From Bacteroidales bacterium (GTDB taxonomy: Bacteria; Bacteroidota; Bacteroidia; Bacteroidales; UBA932), in the NCBI GenBank assembly GCA_015060325.1, contig SUYQ01000019.1:1-56518 (forward strand): 56,518 nt of DNA, in the 5' to 3' direction. Under the pieces are notes generated by a model that did not search any database, was not told where the DNA came from, and worked only from the letters and a program-made list of their open reading frames with translations. Made by a program: the position numbers and the translations under genes. This document shows, piece after piece, positions 42,665 through 51,213 of the stretch. Each line of letters opens with the position of its first letter. The first letter of the stretch is position 1.

Positions 42665-43545
42665 TACAGTTCAAATCGTGATTTTTGCGGGAATGTTGAC
42701 TCAAATGCATCCAAAATCGCTCCTCTCAACTGCTCATATCGGCTTTCGCTCAGATGTACATCATTGATACATACAAGCTTACGGGTAGGCTTCTCCAGAA
42801 ATTCCTTTAGCGAAGACGGAGATGCCACTGCAACAGAGAAATGCTTGTTGGAAATCTTTTCCTTTATGACCATACCCTTATAATTCATATAGTCCAGGAA
42901 CAGGTACTGGTTCAGGTTGTCTTCAGTACGGGTACGCGTAGCTGAAGTCTCTCTTATCGGGCCTTCAACCTTTGCATACAGTTCCTCACACTGACTCTTG
43001 AGCATCGGAGAGCAAATGTGCTGAGGACGGGTAAAAAGACATGACCCTCTCATTCCCAATGCCTTACGTGCAAGTCTGTCGGAATTGCGACATATCTTCT
43101 TGTACATGCCGCTGGCAAAAAGGTGGGTATAATAACCTATCACCGGACGACCGTCACGGAAGAAATCCGTCGGCTTGCAGTCCCCTACCGGGAACATATC
43201 GTCATTGAAATAGAGATACTCCTCGTCAAGCCCCGGAATCCTATGCAGGTGCATCTCTATAGGGTTGCAATTGAATGTCGGAAGAAACTCAGCAGGAATG
43301 ATATCGCTATGAAGAACAATCTTAAGTTCACTCCGGTCAACCCACGAAGGAACTTGAGACAGGTGAGAAACAACAAGATATACATTCCTGATGAAAGGCA
43401 TCTTGGTCTCTATACCTCTAAGCAGGTATTTCAGGGTTCCCCAGTCACGAAAACGTTTCTGCATTACAGGAACATTGGTGGTCATCTCATAATCCTTCTT
43501 CCAGACAGGATCATTTCCATCTACATAAGTGATAACTATATCCAT
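42664..43545 (-). CDS. Stealth-family sugar-phosphate transferase
   Basis: 293 residues. Conserved region 1 is at the very N-terminus (MDIVITYVDGNDPVW). Conserved region 2 reads RFRDWGTLKYLLRGIE, NVYLVVSHLSQVPSWV, LKIVLHSDIIPAEFLPTFN, and LDEEYLYFNDDMF. Later blocks carry the conserved His/Asn residues. Stealth proteins transfer sugar-1-phosphate (for example GlcNAc-1-P) from a UDP-sugar to build phosphodiester-linked capsule polymers. With LicD and TagF-like partners here, this points to a phosphate-rich glycan. The gap to the upstream LicD gene is 6 nt. Confidence 0.93.
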   Translation of the reverse strand: MDIVITYVDGNDPVWKKDYEMTTNVPVMQKRFRDWGTLKYLLRGIETKMPFIRNVYLVVSHLSQVPSWVDRSELKIVLHSDIIPAEFLPTFNCNPIEMHLHRIPGLDEEYLYFNDDMFPVGDCKPTDFFRDGRPVIGYYTHLFASGMYKKICRNSDRLARKALGMRGSCLFTRPQHICSPMLKSQCEELYAKVEGPIRETSATRTRTEDNLNQYLFLDYMNYKGMVIKEKISNKHFSVAVASPSSLKEFLEKPTRKLVCINDVHLSESRYEQLRGAILDAFESTFPQKSRFEL

Positions 43546-43551
43546 AACTGA

Positions 43552-44352
43552 CTATTCTCCAAAAATTTCCTTTATATAAACCGGTGAATGCAGCGATCTT
43601 CTGATCTTAGCCTCAGACGGTAGCTGTCTCCAATCACCATACATATTGGTAAGATAACCTTCCACGTTACCCGGCGCCGGGAACACATGACCTTCAAACT
43701 CTATAGTAGAAAGCGGGAAGATGTGCTCCTTATAGAATGACTGATTGTAGAATCCCGACCCTAATTCATAATGATATTGCTTCTTTGGATTATATACACG
43801 TCCCATCACACGGCACAAAGGCCTGAATATTATGGTATTCAGGAACTGGATAGACCGGATGGTGAAATGCCTCCAGAACCTGTTTTCCATCTTTTCTGTA
43901 GGCAGCAGGCATTCCCTGTAGAAGAACCTGGCTGAACGGGCGGCAAAGCGGCTTGACTTCTCTATACAGAAAATGTCAATGAAAGCTCCCTTATATTTAT
44001 AGAATCTGGATCTAGGCTTTGTACATCCCACATCACCCTCCCTCTTACGAAACCTGCCGAAAGGATATATATAATCCGTATCCGTTTCCGGACACTGGAA
44101 AACATATTTTTCATCATTAAGATTGATGAGAATCTTCTTGAGCCTGCGGTATTCAGACTTCATCATGGAAACGTCTATGTCATCATCCCATGGAATGAAG
44201 CCCCCATGACGGGCAGCACCTAGAAGTGTACCCGAACACAACCACCACTTTATATCATGCTCCTTGCAGATCTCTTCAAACCTGATAAGAATCTCCAGCA
44301 TCTCCATCTGATGACTACGCAATGCAGAGCCTTCCGGATTATATTCTCTCAT
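43552..44352 (-). CDS. LicD-family phosphotransferase (1)
   Basis: 266 residues. LicD motifs: CSGTLLGAARHGGFIPWDDDIDV (about 41-62, with the metal-binding DDDID), PFGRFRKREGDVGC, GAFIDIFCIEK and a C-terminal YLTNMYGDWRQLPS. LicD-type enzymes transfer phosphocholine or other phospho-polyols from CDP-activated donors to glycans. No choline kinase, transporter or LicC is present here, so a CDP-polyol made by the 46015-47367 enzyme is a more likely donor. It is a paralogue of 47369-48184 (both start ...YNPEGS-LR) within the same operon. Confidence 0.93.
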   Translation of the reverse strand: MREYNPEGSALRSHQMEMLEILIRFEEICKEHDIKWWLCSGTLLGAARHGGFIPWDDDIDVSMMKSEYRRLKKILINLNDEKYVFQCPETDTDYIYPFGRFRKREGDVGCTKPRSRFYKYKGAFIDIFCIEKSSRFAARSARFFYRECLLPTEKMENRFWRHFTIRSIQFLNTIIFRPLCRVMGRVYNPKKQYHYELGSGFYNQSFYKEHIFPLSTIEFEGHVFPAPGNVEGYLTNMYGDWRQLPSEAKIRRSLHSPVYIKEIFGE

Positions 44353-44354
44353 AT

Positions 44355-45284
44355 CTATACATAAAACATTTTAAGGAATCTACGGATAATCCTCGCCTTC
44401 AAAGGCAACTGGCAGTTTTCCGGAATGAGTGAAATATTCTTTGCCATTTCACGGAACTGACGCTTCTGATCGGCTGTCCTTGCCTTTGCATGAAGATGAC
44501 GAAGCTTCCGAAGAAGAGACTCCGATGACTTTCTTGAGACAAGCAGCTTCTCCTCGTCGGTAAACATCTTCGAGTCACGTATGAATTCAAGACGCATCCT
44601 GTCTGACTCTGCAAAATCGTAATACATCTTCCAGTTCTTCATATGCACAATACTTCCTGAACGCTGATAGTAGTGATAGAAGGCCTTGTTTATATATCCG
44701 ACCTTGGATGTTGCATTGATGAGACGGAACGTAAACGCACGATCCTCGAAATACATGTCTTCAGGGAACTTGAGATTGTCAAAAAGTGTTCTTCTTGCAA
44801 TCATAGTACATGCATTCACATTAATCTTATGAGTAAAGTTCTTGATGAGCATTTCCTTAGGCGTCATCACAGATACCTTCTCATCTTCCGTATATATGTA
44901 TTTAGGAGGTCTGTCATCATAGACCTTCATTATGTTGGAATATACAAGGTCAAGTCCGTTCTCTTCAGCTATGTGCAACAAGGTTTCATACATTTCTGAT
45001 TTAACGGTGTCATCACTGTCGACGAATGCCACATATTCGGATGTAGCCAGTTTAAGTCCGTTGTTCCTTGCATAGGAGAGGTCACCTTTGTCCAGATGCA
45101 TGACCTTGATCCTGTCGTCAGTCTTTGCAATCTCATGACACAAGGCAAGGGAACCGTCCGTCGAGCCGTTCTCGACCAGAATGATCTCTATATCCTTCAA
45201 TGTCTGCTTTACAAGAGAACGTACAGTATTCTCCAGATATTTTTCTGTATTATGTACAGGTACAATAATAGAAACCTTACTCAT
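44355..45284 (-). CDS. Family 2 glycosyltransferase
   Basis: 309 residues. It begins VSIIVPVHNTEKYLENTVRSL, with EIILVENGSTDGS, LSYARNNGLKLATSEYVAFVDSDDT (DSDD motif) and a C-terminal helical region. It is a GT-A glycosyltransferase acting on an undetermined acceptor in the same surface-glycan pathway. The start codon overlaps the SDR gene's stop by one base and the LicD gene follows after 2 nt. Confidence 0.93.
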   Translation of the reverse strand: MSKVSIIVPVHNTEKYLENTVRSLVKQTLKDIEIILVENGSTDGSLALCHEIAKTDDRIKVMHLDKGDLSYARNNGLKLATSEYVAFVDSDDTVKSEMYETLLHIAEENGLDLVYSNIMKVYDDRPPKYIYTEDEKVSVMTPKEMLIKNFTHKINVNACTMIARRTLFDNLKFPEDMYFEDRAFTFRLINATSKVGYINKAFYHYYQRSGSIVHMKNWKMYYDFAESDRMRLEFIRDSKMFTDEEKLLVSRKSSESLLRKLRHLHAKARTADQKRQFREMAKNISLIPENCQLPLKARIIRRFLKMFYV

Positions 45285-46018
45285 TATTTAATTCTACCGC
45301 TGTTTAATTTATATTCATATGAATGCCGTCCTTCCTCACGGAAGTCGGCATGATATCTAGCCAATACATTTTTGAATATCTCATCATATTGAGGTATGAA
45401 AAGGTCTTCCTTCGCTTGCAGATGAGATATGATCTCCTCTGCAAGTTCCGATGTCAGGGACAGGTCTGTCCTGCCTTGGTTGAAACTGGTACCCTTTATG
45501 GATCCAGGAGATACATTGAGGATTCTGTTTGATGTGCCGGCCTTTTCAAGTTCGACATTCACACTTTCTATGAAGATCTTCAACGCGGCCTTGCTTGCAC
45601 CATATACCGAAAAGAACGGTGATGACATGAACCCTGAGATGCTTACCATCACACCACAGTAAAAATCCTGTGGAGACTCAAGCTTATTGTAGAATCTATG
45701 GATTATACGCATGACTGCAGTAGCATTTACATTCATGCTGCTGACTATATAGTCTTCCGTAAGGTCCTTGAACAGGGCAAGCCTGCCAAAACCTGCCGTA
45801 ATCATCAGCGTATCTATATCATTGAACCTGTCAAACAGAGAATAGTCCTCTGACATAAGATCAAACTGATGACACTCGAACTTCTCCCTCGTCTGCTCTT
45901 CGTCAGGGAGGACACGGTCAACGATATATATCTTCTCATAATTCTCGTCTGCAGCAAGCGCAACAGCTATCGACAGACCGATTCCATTGGCGCCTCCTAC
46001 GACCAAAGCCTTTCTCAT
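45284..46018 (-). CDS. Short-chain dehydrogenase/reductase
   Basis: 244 residues. Rossmann-fold SDR: ALVVGGANGIGLSIA (the G-x3-G-x-G cofactor motif, with GGANGIG), DTLMITAGFGRL in place of the usual NNAG, catalytic Ser in MVSISGFMSS, Tyr and Lys in VYGASKAAL, and NVSPGSIKGTSF. It oxidises or reduces a carbonyl with NAD(P)H. In this operon it could produce a polyol phosphate such as ribitol- or glycerol-like phosphate that is then activated with CTP by the next enzyme. That role is inference from the SDR of the Haemophilus Bcs1/CDP-ribitol pathway. It overlaps the fused gene by 4 nt. Confidence 0.88.
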   Translation of the reverse strand: MRKALVVGGANGIGLSIAVALAADENYEKIYIVDRVLPDEEQTREKFECHQFDLMSEDYSLFDRFNDIDTLMITAGFGRLALFKDLTEDYIVSSMNVNATAVMRIIHRFYNKLESPQDFYCGVMVSISGFMSSPFFSVYGASKAALKIFIESVNVELEKAGTSNRILNVSPGSIKGTSFNQGRTDLSLTSELAEEIISHLQAKEDLFIPQYDEIFKNVLARYHADFREEGRHSYEYKLNSGRIK

Positions 46019-47367
46019 ATCTCGTAAAAATTCTTTCGTTCTGTAAATCTCTGCATCATATCAGCCATGCATATGCTCATTGCAGGGGTCATGCGTGAAG
46101 AACGCAGTCTTCCGTTCACGATACATGAAACAAACTCCTGGATCTCATATCTCAATCCCGGTTCGTTCCATGTATAGAAATATTTCTTGTTGCGGTTCTG
46201 ATCCTCATACCTCAATTCAAAGTAGTCGGTCTTCCACCATGGAGACGGAACATATACATATCCCTGAGTTCCCGAAATCACCAGATTGCCTTCAGTCTTT
46301 ACTCCAAGTCCCAGCTGGAATGATGCGACCGCACTGTCAAACAACATGATTCCACGGGTATACACATCCACCCCGTTCCTGTTCAAGCGGCTATATATGT
46401 TGGCATTACGGAAATCTGTTCCCAGAAGCCTGATAATCGGCAGCAGAGGGTATGAACCCATTTCATACAATGATCCGCCGGCCTGCTGAGGATCAAGTTC
46501 ACGCTTCAGGTTCTCCTCGCCCCAAAGCTTTGATTCAGAAGCATCTATACCGACCACATCACCGATGAGACCGCTTTTTACCAACGTAACCATATGGTTG
46601 AATGCCGGACTGAACGCAGTCTTGTTGGCCTCAAGAAGAACAAGTTCCTTTTCCTGGGCCAATGCAAACAGTTCACGTGCCTGCGCACCATCAAGGACCA
46701 AAGGAGTCTCACACAGGACATGCTTTCCATGTTCCAGAGCATATTTTGTCTGCTGATAATGAGAGAGATGAGGGGTTGCAATGTAGACAGCATCGACTTC
46801 GGCCACAAGTTCCTCATAACTTCCACACACCTTGTCGATACTGTAATTTGAGGCCAGACCTGCAGCTGCATCATTATCAACATCATACACGGCAGTCACC
46901 TTCACGGCATCCACCTTACCTGTTTCGGGAATGAATCTGGAAGCGATACGTCCACATCCGGATACTCCGACCTTGACTATCTGCTCGGACTCTGCCCGGA
47001 GCATTGTCGAAGAAATGCCTTCGGTACGAGGCAGATATACCACTTCACAATATTCCTTCAGGTAGTCGAACTTTCCTTCCCAATCCGAACCGATTGCGAA
47101 TATATCCACATCATATTTCTGGATATCATCTATCTTCTGTCCGACGTAGTCCTCGATTATTATCTGGTCCGCATATCCGGTCTGTCTTACAGCCTCCACC
47201 CTTTCAAGGACATTATTGCGGACATTGAGTTTTCCGCGTTCGCGATCGAAACTGTCATTTGTCACTCCGACAATAAGATAATCTCCTAATTCCTTTGCTC
47301 TTCGCAACAGATTGACATGTCCCTGATGAAGCAGGTCATAGGTTCCGTAAGTAATTACTTTCTTCAT
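46015..47367 (-). CDS. Fused TagD-like cytidylyltransferase and Gfo/Idh/MocA oxidoreductase
   Basis: 450 residues from ATG at 47367 (MKKVITYGTYDLLHQGHVNLL), one nt after the LicD stop. An upstream ATG at 47391 would overlap LicD by 23 nt. Residues 1-127 are a glycerol-3-phosphate cytidylyltransferase-type domain with HxGH (His14-His17) and RTEGISST. Residues 130-450 are a Gfo/Idh/MocA oxidoreductase: VGVSGCGRIASRFIPE (dinucleotide fold), YIATPHLSHYQQTKYALEHGKHVLCETP (here the usual EKP lysine is ETP, Thr replacing Lys) and later beta-sheet domain. It likely makes a CDP-activated polyol or related donor. A missing EKP lysine may alter the redox activity. Confidence 0.9.
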   Translation of the reverse strand: MKKVITYGTYDLLHQGHVNLLRRAKELGDYLIVGVTNDSFDRERGKLNVRNNVLERVEAVRQTGYADQIIIEDYVGQKIDDIQKYDVDIFAIGSDWEGKFDYLKEYCEVVYLPRTEGISSTMLRAESEQIVKVGVSGCGRIASRFIPETGKVDAVKVTAVYDVDNDAAAGLASNYSIDKVCGSYEELVAEVDAVYIATPHLSHYQQTKYALEHGKHVLCETPLVLDGAQARELFALAQEKELVLLEANKTAFSPAFNHMVTLVKSGLIGDVVGIDASESKLWGEENLKRELDPQQAGGSLYEMGSYPLLPIIRLLGTDFRNANIYSRLNRNGVDVYTRGIMLFDSAVASFQLGLGVKTEGNLVISGTQGYVYVPSPWWKTDYFELRYEDQNRNKKYFYTWNEPGLRYEIQEFVSCIVNGRLRSSRMTPAMSICMADMMQRFTERKNFYEI

Positions 47368-47368
47368 A

Positions 47369-48184
47369 TTACGAATATTGTTCGTTACCAAAGATTTCCT
47401 GTCTGTAATCTATGCAATGGATGGATTTCTTTATGCTTTCCTCAGAAGGGAGCTTCCTCCAGTCTCCGTATTCCCTCGTCAGGTATGCGTCCACATCACT
47501 CGGTGCAGGAAACTGCACTCCTTCAAAATCAATCTTTCCCAAAGGGAGAATCATCTCTTTTGTAAATGCGACCTTATTCCATCCTGTAGCCATGCTGTAA
47601 TGGTATTCCTTTTTCGGGTTTATAAGGCCGATCAACCGGCATATAGGATGGATAAGACAGAAATTGAAAAGTTCAATAGTCCTTATGAGAGGAATCCTTA
47701 TCCAATTCTTCCTGATCTTGGCGGTATGTGGCTGCATATGCTTGTAGACAGTGCGGGCCAAACTTACCGAAAGGTAGTTGGTCTTCTCTATTGTAAACAG
47801 GTCCAGACCTATGCCAGCCCATTTATAGTAATCATATCTGCGGCTTGAGACTGATATCCTGCCCTCCTTCTTACGGAACTTGCCGAAACTGTTCACATAG
47901 TCCGGATCGGTCCTCATGCAATGAAAGACGAATTCATCGCTCTCAAGGTTGCACAATGCCTTCTCGATCTTCTTATAGTCCTTATGGAACATGACGATGT
48001 CGATATCATCATCCCACGGAATGAAGCCCTGGTGACGAGCCGCCCCCAGGAGTGTTCCCGATGCAAGCCACCACTGGACTCCCAGATCATCGAGAATCTT
48101 CCCAAAGCACTGAAGCATCCTCAGAAGTTCCAACTGATCCCTACGCAGCAGGGAACCTTCCGGATTATATTTTTTCAAATCCAT
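47369..48184 (-). CDS. LicD-family phosphotransferase (2), first gene of glycan operon
   Basis: 271 residues. LASGTLLGAARHQGFIPWDDDIDI (about 40-62) carries the DDDID metal site. KFRKKEGRISVSSRRYDYY, GIGLDLFTIEKTNY and YLTREYGDWRKLPSEESI follow. It is a paralogue of 43552-44352 throughout, so the operon holds two LicD enzymes that may modify different positions or use different acceptors. It is the first gene of the minus-strand operon and divergent from the TagF-like gene, sharing a 97-nt intergenic region. Confidence 0.93.
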   Translation of the reverse strand: MDLKKYNPEGSLLRRDQLELLRMLQCFGKILDDLGVQWWLASGTLLGAARHQGFIPWDDDIDIVMFHKDYKKIEKALCNLESDEFVFHCMRTDPDYVNSFGKFRKKEGRISVSSRRYDYYKWAGIGLDLFTIEKTNYLSVSLARTVYKHMQPHTAKIRKNWIRIPLIRTIELFNFCLIHPICRLIGLINPKKEYHYSMATGWNKVAFTKEMILPLGKIDFEGVQFPAPSDVDAYLTREYGDWRKLPSEESIKKSIHCIDYRQEIFGNEQYS

Positions 48185-48219
48185 ATCAGCTTGTTTTAAC
48201 TTGTAAAATTACACATTTT

Positions 48220-48251
48220 TTTCATTAAATACGCAAAGATTGATATCTTTG
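48220..48251 (+). promoter_or_regulatory. Promoter of the TagF-like gene, within a small palindrome
   Basis: TTTC (48220-48223), a 20-nt spacer and TATCTTTG (48244-48251) fit TTTG-N20-TAnnTTTG with one mismatch. CAAAGAT (48234-48240) and ATCTTTG (48245-48251) are inverted copies, so a near -7 element (AATCTTTG) also faces the divergent LicD operon. Confidence 0.5.
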
Positions 48252-48280
48252 TACACTTTTATACATACAATTCGATATCA

Positions 48281-49480
48281 ATGAAATTATTCGGTCCAGC
48301 AATCAGATGGAGAATCAACAGATTCTTCAAGCTTTTCGGTCACATTCCTGCGTTTTTCATAAGATGCTTCTGCCCCGTAAAGAAAGGCAGAGTGATGTGC
48401 AGCGCATACTTCTTCAAGCAGTATGCATGCAATCCCAGATATCTCACAGAATATCTGCTTGACAACTATCCGGACTTCGAGATATATTGGGTATTCAAGA
48501 GGAGCGTTGACATCAAAGGGATCGACAAGAGGGTGAAATGTATCCGCAGATATTCGTGGAAACAGATCGTTGTTGCCAACACTGCTGAATACATAGTATC
48601 CAATAACCGCATAGATCCGTTCAGACTATATTGGTGCAAACGCGAAGGACAGAAATATATGATGCTCTGGCATGGCGGTGTAGCACTTAAGAAGATCGAG
48701 AAGGATGCTGAAGACAAACTGTCATACAAATACCTTCAGACGGCAAAATACGATTCCAAGGCATGCGACCTGATGATTTCAGGATGTGATTTCCAGACCA
48801 GACTCCTGAAAGAAAAATTCTGGTATGACGGCGAGATACTGGAAAAGGGAATCCCTCGTAACGACATCTTCTTCAAGACCGAGCTGCATGGTGAAATGAG
48901 AAAGAAAATATGCGGCAGATATAACATTCCTGAAGGGAACTCGATCGTCCTATATGCTCCTACATTCAGAAAGAACAGAAGCATAGACCCATACAGGATA
49001 GACTGGAACAACGTTATACCTGCTCTTCGGAAGACATCCGGCAACAAAGAAGTCACCGTACTTCTGCGTCTGCATCCAAACCTCATAGGATCAGTGGATG
49101 TCACACCTCTTCTGAACAACCCCGCAGTCATTGATGTCACACTATACCACGACATGCAGGAACTGCTTTGCATCAGCGACATCCTTATAACAGACTACTC
49201 AAGTTCAATGTTTGATTTCACGATGCAGTGGAGACCTTGCTTCCTTTATGCTACCGACATCGAGCAATATGACAGAGGATACTACTTTGACTTCAGAGAT
49301 CTGCCATATCCGGTTGCAACCGACGAAGCATCCTTGATCGACATTATCGAGAACTTCGACAAAGACAAGTACAACGAGGACCTCAAGCAATTCTTCAACG
49401 AAAGAGTCGGACTCTTTGAAGACGGAAATGCCAGCAGGTCACTTGCAGAGTGGATGTTGAGTCACTCAATCGAACAATAG
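48281..49480 (+). CDS. TagB/TagF-like CDP-glycerol (polyol) phosphotransferase
   Basis: 399 residues. Family marks: YLTEYLLDNYPDFEIYWVFK, the catalytic-base region MLWHGGVALKKIEKD (H and G), GIPRNDIFF, YAPTFRKNR, LLRLHPN and SDILITDYSSSMFDF (Ser/Asp of the CDP-binding site). It has a basic N-terminus that could associate with the inner membrane, and no signal peptide. The family transfers glycerol-phosphate or ribitol-phosphate from CDP donors in teichoic acid synthesis. It is divergent from the LicD/cytidylyltransferase operon, which can supply the CDP-linked donor. Finding it beside two LicD and a Stealth enzyme strongly suggests a phosphopolyol-containing polymer. Confidence 0.92.
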   Translation: MKLFGPAIRWRINRFFKLFGHIPAFFIRCFCPVKKGRVMCSAYFFKQYACNPRYLTEYLLDNYPDFEIYWVFKRSVDIKGIDKRVKCIRRYSWKQIVVANTAEYIVSNNRIDPFRLYWCKREGQKYMMLWHGGVALKKIEKDAEDKLSYKYLQTAKYDSKACDLMISGCDFQTRLLKEKFWYDGEILEKGIPRNDIFFKTELHGEMRKKICGRYNIPEGNSIVLYAPTFRKNRSIDPYRIDWNNVIPALRKTSGNKEVTVLLRLHPNLIGSVDVTPLLNNPAVIDVTLYHDMQELLCISDILITDYSSSMFDFTMQWRPCFLYATDIEQYDRGYYFDFRDLPYPVATDEASLIDIIENFDKDKYNEDLKQFFNERVGLFEDGNASRSLAEWMLSHSIEQ

Positions 49481-49594
49481 AATTTCGTTTTAAAAAAAAT
49501 CTTTAACTGTTTAAAATAAATATCATTTGTTAAAGAAAAAGAAAAATCTGAAGAATCTTTTTTAAAATAGCGCGACACAACGCATACAGTGCCA

Positions 49595-49602
49595 TAGATT
49601 TG
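49595..49602 (+). promoter_or_regulatory. -7 element for the fimbrillin-like operon
   Basis: TAGATTTG fits TAnnTTTG just 8 nt before the ATG at 49611, so the leader would be nearly absent. No TTTG is found at the -33 position. The 100 nt upstream are extremely A/T-rich (TTTAACTGTTTAAAATAAAT, GTTAAAGAAAAAGAAAAATC) and resemble the A-rich stretch upstream of the DUF4493 operon. Confidence 0.4.
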
Positions 49603-49610
49603 CGAAAAAA

Positions 49611-50126
49611 ATGAAACGCATTCTTATGGCACTTCTTTTTTCTTATGCGGCATTGGATCCTTGCGCCGGGCAGTCAGGCCACTGCATGGCAGGCATCGGC
49701 CTGACTGCGCTGTTACGGAATACAGCCGACATATATATAGGCTATGGATTCCATCAGCACTGGTCCGTGACGTGCGAAGCATCCTTATCCTTTAGAGGAT
49801 CCGAAGATGAAATGACACGGCTGGAGAACGAGCATCATGAAGAATTAGGATTCGTTAACAATGTACCCCATTCCGGGCCATACCATCATCGTGCAAGTGT
49901 GTTTTTCAGCTATTGGCCGAAACAGGCACATGATGGATTTTACCTGTCGCTCGGAATACAGTCCGGCACATCCCGCAACATCACAGGCATCGCACAGCTC
50001 GGATACATGCTTACTTTATGGAAAGGCCTTGGGCTAAGCACCTCCGTGCGCGTACCTTTTACGGAGAAAGTGACTGACTTCTTCACTACTGACAATCTCA
50101 ACATCGGCATACATTATAAATTCTGA
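49611..50126 (+). CDS. Small outer-membrane beta-barrel protein, DUF3575-like
   Basis: 171 residues. A signal peptide (about 1-20) is followed by alternating-residue amphipathic strands (ADIYIGYGFHQHWSVTCEAS, RASVFFSYWPKQ, GFYLSLGIQSGTS, AQLGYMLTLWKGLGLSTSVR) ending in an aromatic residue (IGIHYKF), the usual mark of an outer-membrane barrel. It is first in a three-gene unit before a fimbrial-like lipoprotein, as DUF3575-type proteins often are in Bacteroidales fimbrillin operons. It is too small to be an usher, and a structural or porin-like role is likely. Confidence 0.75.
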   Translation: MKRILMALLFSYAALDPCAGQSGHCMAGIGLTALLRNTADIYIGYGFHQHWSVTCEASLSFRGSEDEMTRLENEHHEELGFVNNVPHSGPYHHRASVFFSYWPKQAHDGFYLSLGIQSGTSRNITGIAQLGYMLTLWKGLGLSTSVRVPFTEKVTDFFTTDNLNIGIHYKF

Positions 50127-50136
50127 TACTGACAAA

Positions 50137-51213
50137 ATGAAAAGATACCGGAACATCTCACACATTGCTTCACACGATTTTAAGTTATCACCCTTTACAC
50201 TATTCACTAAGTCTATGCTCGTTCTGGGTATTGCCAGTCTGGCGGTTCCGGTGTTTCATGGCTGCAGCAGGCAATGCTGCACCCCGGACAGCGACTTCAC
50301 TGAGGCATCAACGAAAGCCTCAGTGAAGCTGGCGGTCCACAATATCACGGAACCGGGCATAAGATCGGTTGACGCCCTTGTATTCAACGACGACATCCTG
50401 CAAAGAATAGACTGTTATCAACACGTTGAATATATCAGGAACGGAACAATTCAGATCGGTTCATGCAACGGAGAGAAGATAGTATTTCTATGTGCCAACT
50501 CACAATGGGATAAAGACGACTGGAGAGAATCACGGTCTTTTCATAGCCTGAATGACAGGATGGCAGAGCTGGAAAATGAAGACCGTGCCTACCCGCTCAT
50601 GAGTTCATTCATCCATATCGAAGCCGGCAGCAACGTAGCAGAAACCCGGCTGGAACGCCTGTCAAGCATAGTCCGGCTGAGGTCCGTCAGTTGCGATTTC
50701 TCGGGAAAGCCATATGCTGGGGAAAAGGTCACTGATGCAAAGGTTTACCTCACCAACGTAAACGGTTCATGCAGCATCTTACAAGCTGACGCATGTAGAA
50801 TTGAAAGAATCATAAACTATGGCGGCCTGATTCCGGATGACATTCATGCTTTCCGGGACAGCTCGCTGATCATAAGCCACTTAGGCACCATCAGTACTGA
50901 AACTGCATATCCCGAAACAGAGCTTTTATGCTACCCGAACACTGTCACGGAAGAAACCGCAGGTGCACCTTTCACAAGGCTTGTAATCGAGGGGAAGATT
51001 CAGGGAGAGACATGGTACTGGCCGATAAACATCAACAGAGGCTGCTCGAACAGCCACGAAGGCATCCAGGGCAACACCATATACACTTACGACATAGTCA
51101 TACGCCGCAAAGGCACGCAGGATCCGGACAATCCCATTACACCGGAGGCCGCAGAAACAACATTTGAAACTGAAAGATGGAGCGAAAAGGAAGAATATCA
51201 TGTTGCATTCTGA
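50137..51213 (+). CDS. Fimbrillin/FimB-Mfa2-like lipoprotein
   Basis: 358 residues. An unusually long N-terminal region leads to a hydrophobic stretch (about 27-42) and lipobox FHGC (about Cys43). An internal start at Met27 would give a standard lipoprotein signal, so the true start is uncertain. The mature protein has VKLAVHNITEPGIRSVDALVFNDD, KIVFLCANSQW, LSSIVRLRSVSCDF and YWPININRG ... YTYDIVIRRKG, the pattern of the transthyretin-like N- and C-terminal domains of Bacteroidales fimbrial proteins. It is either a minor tip or anchor subunit. It overlaps the next gene by 37 nt. Confidence 0.75.
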   Translation: MKRYRNISHIASHDFKLSPFTLFTKSMLVLGIASLAVPVFHGCSRQCCTPDSDFTEASTKASVKLAVHNITEPGIRSVDALVFNDDILQRIDCYQHVEYIRNGTIQIGSCNGEKIVFLCANSQWDKDDWRESRSFHSLNDRMAELENEDRAYPLMSSFIHIEAGSNVAETRLERLSSIVRLRSVSCDFSGKPYAGEKVTDAKVYLTNVNGSCSILQADACRIERIINYGGLIPDDIHAFRDSSLIISHLGTISTETAYPETELLCYPNTVTEETAGAPFTRLVIEGKIQGETWYWPININRGCSNSHEGIQGNTIYTYDIVIRRKGTQDPDNPITPEAAETTFETERWSEKEEYHVAF

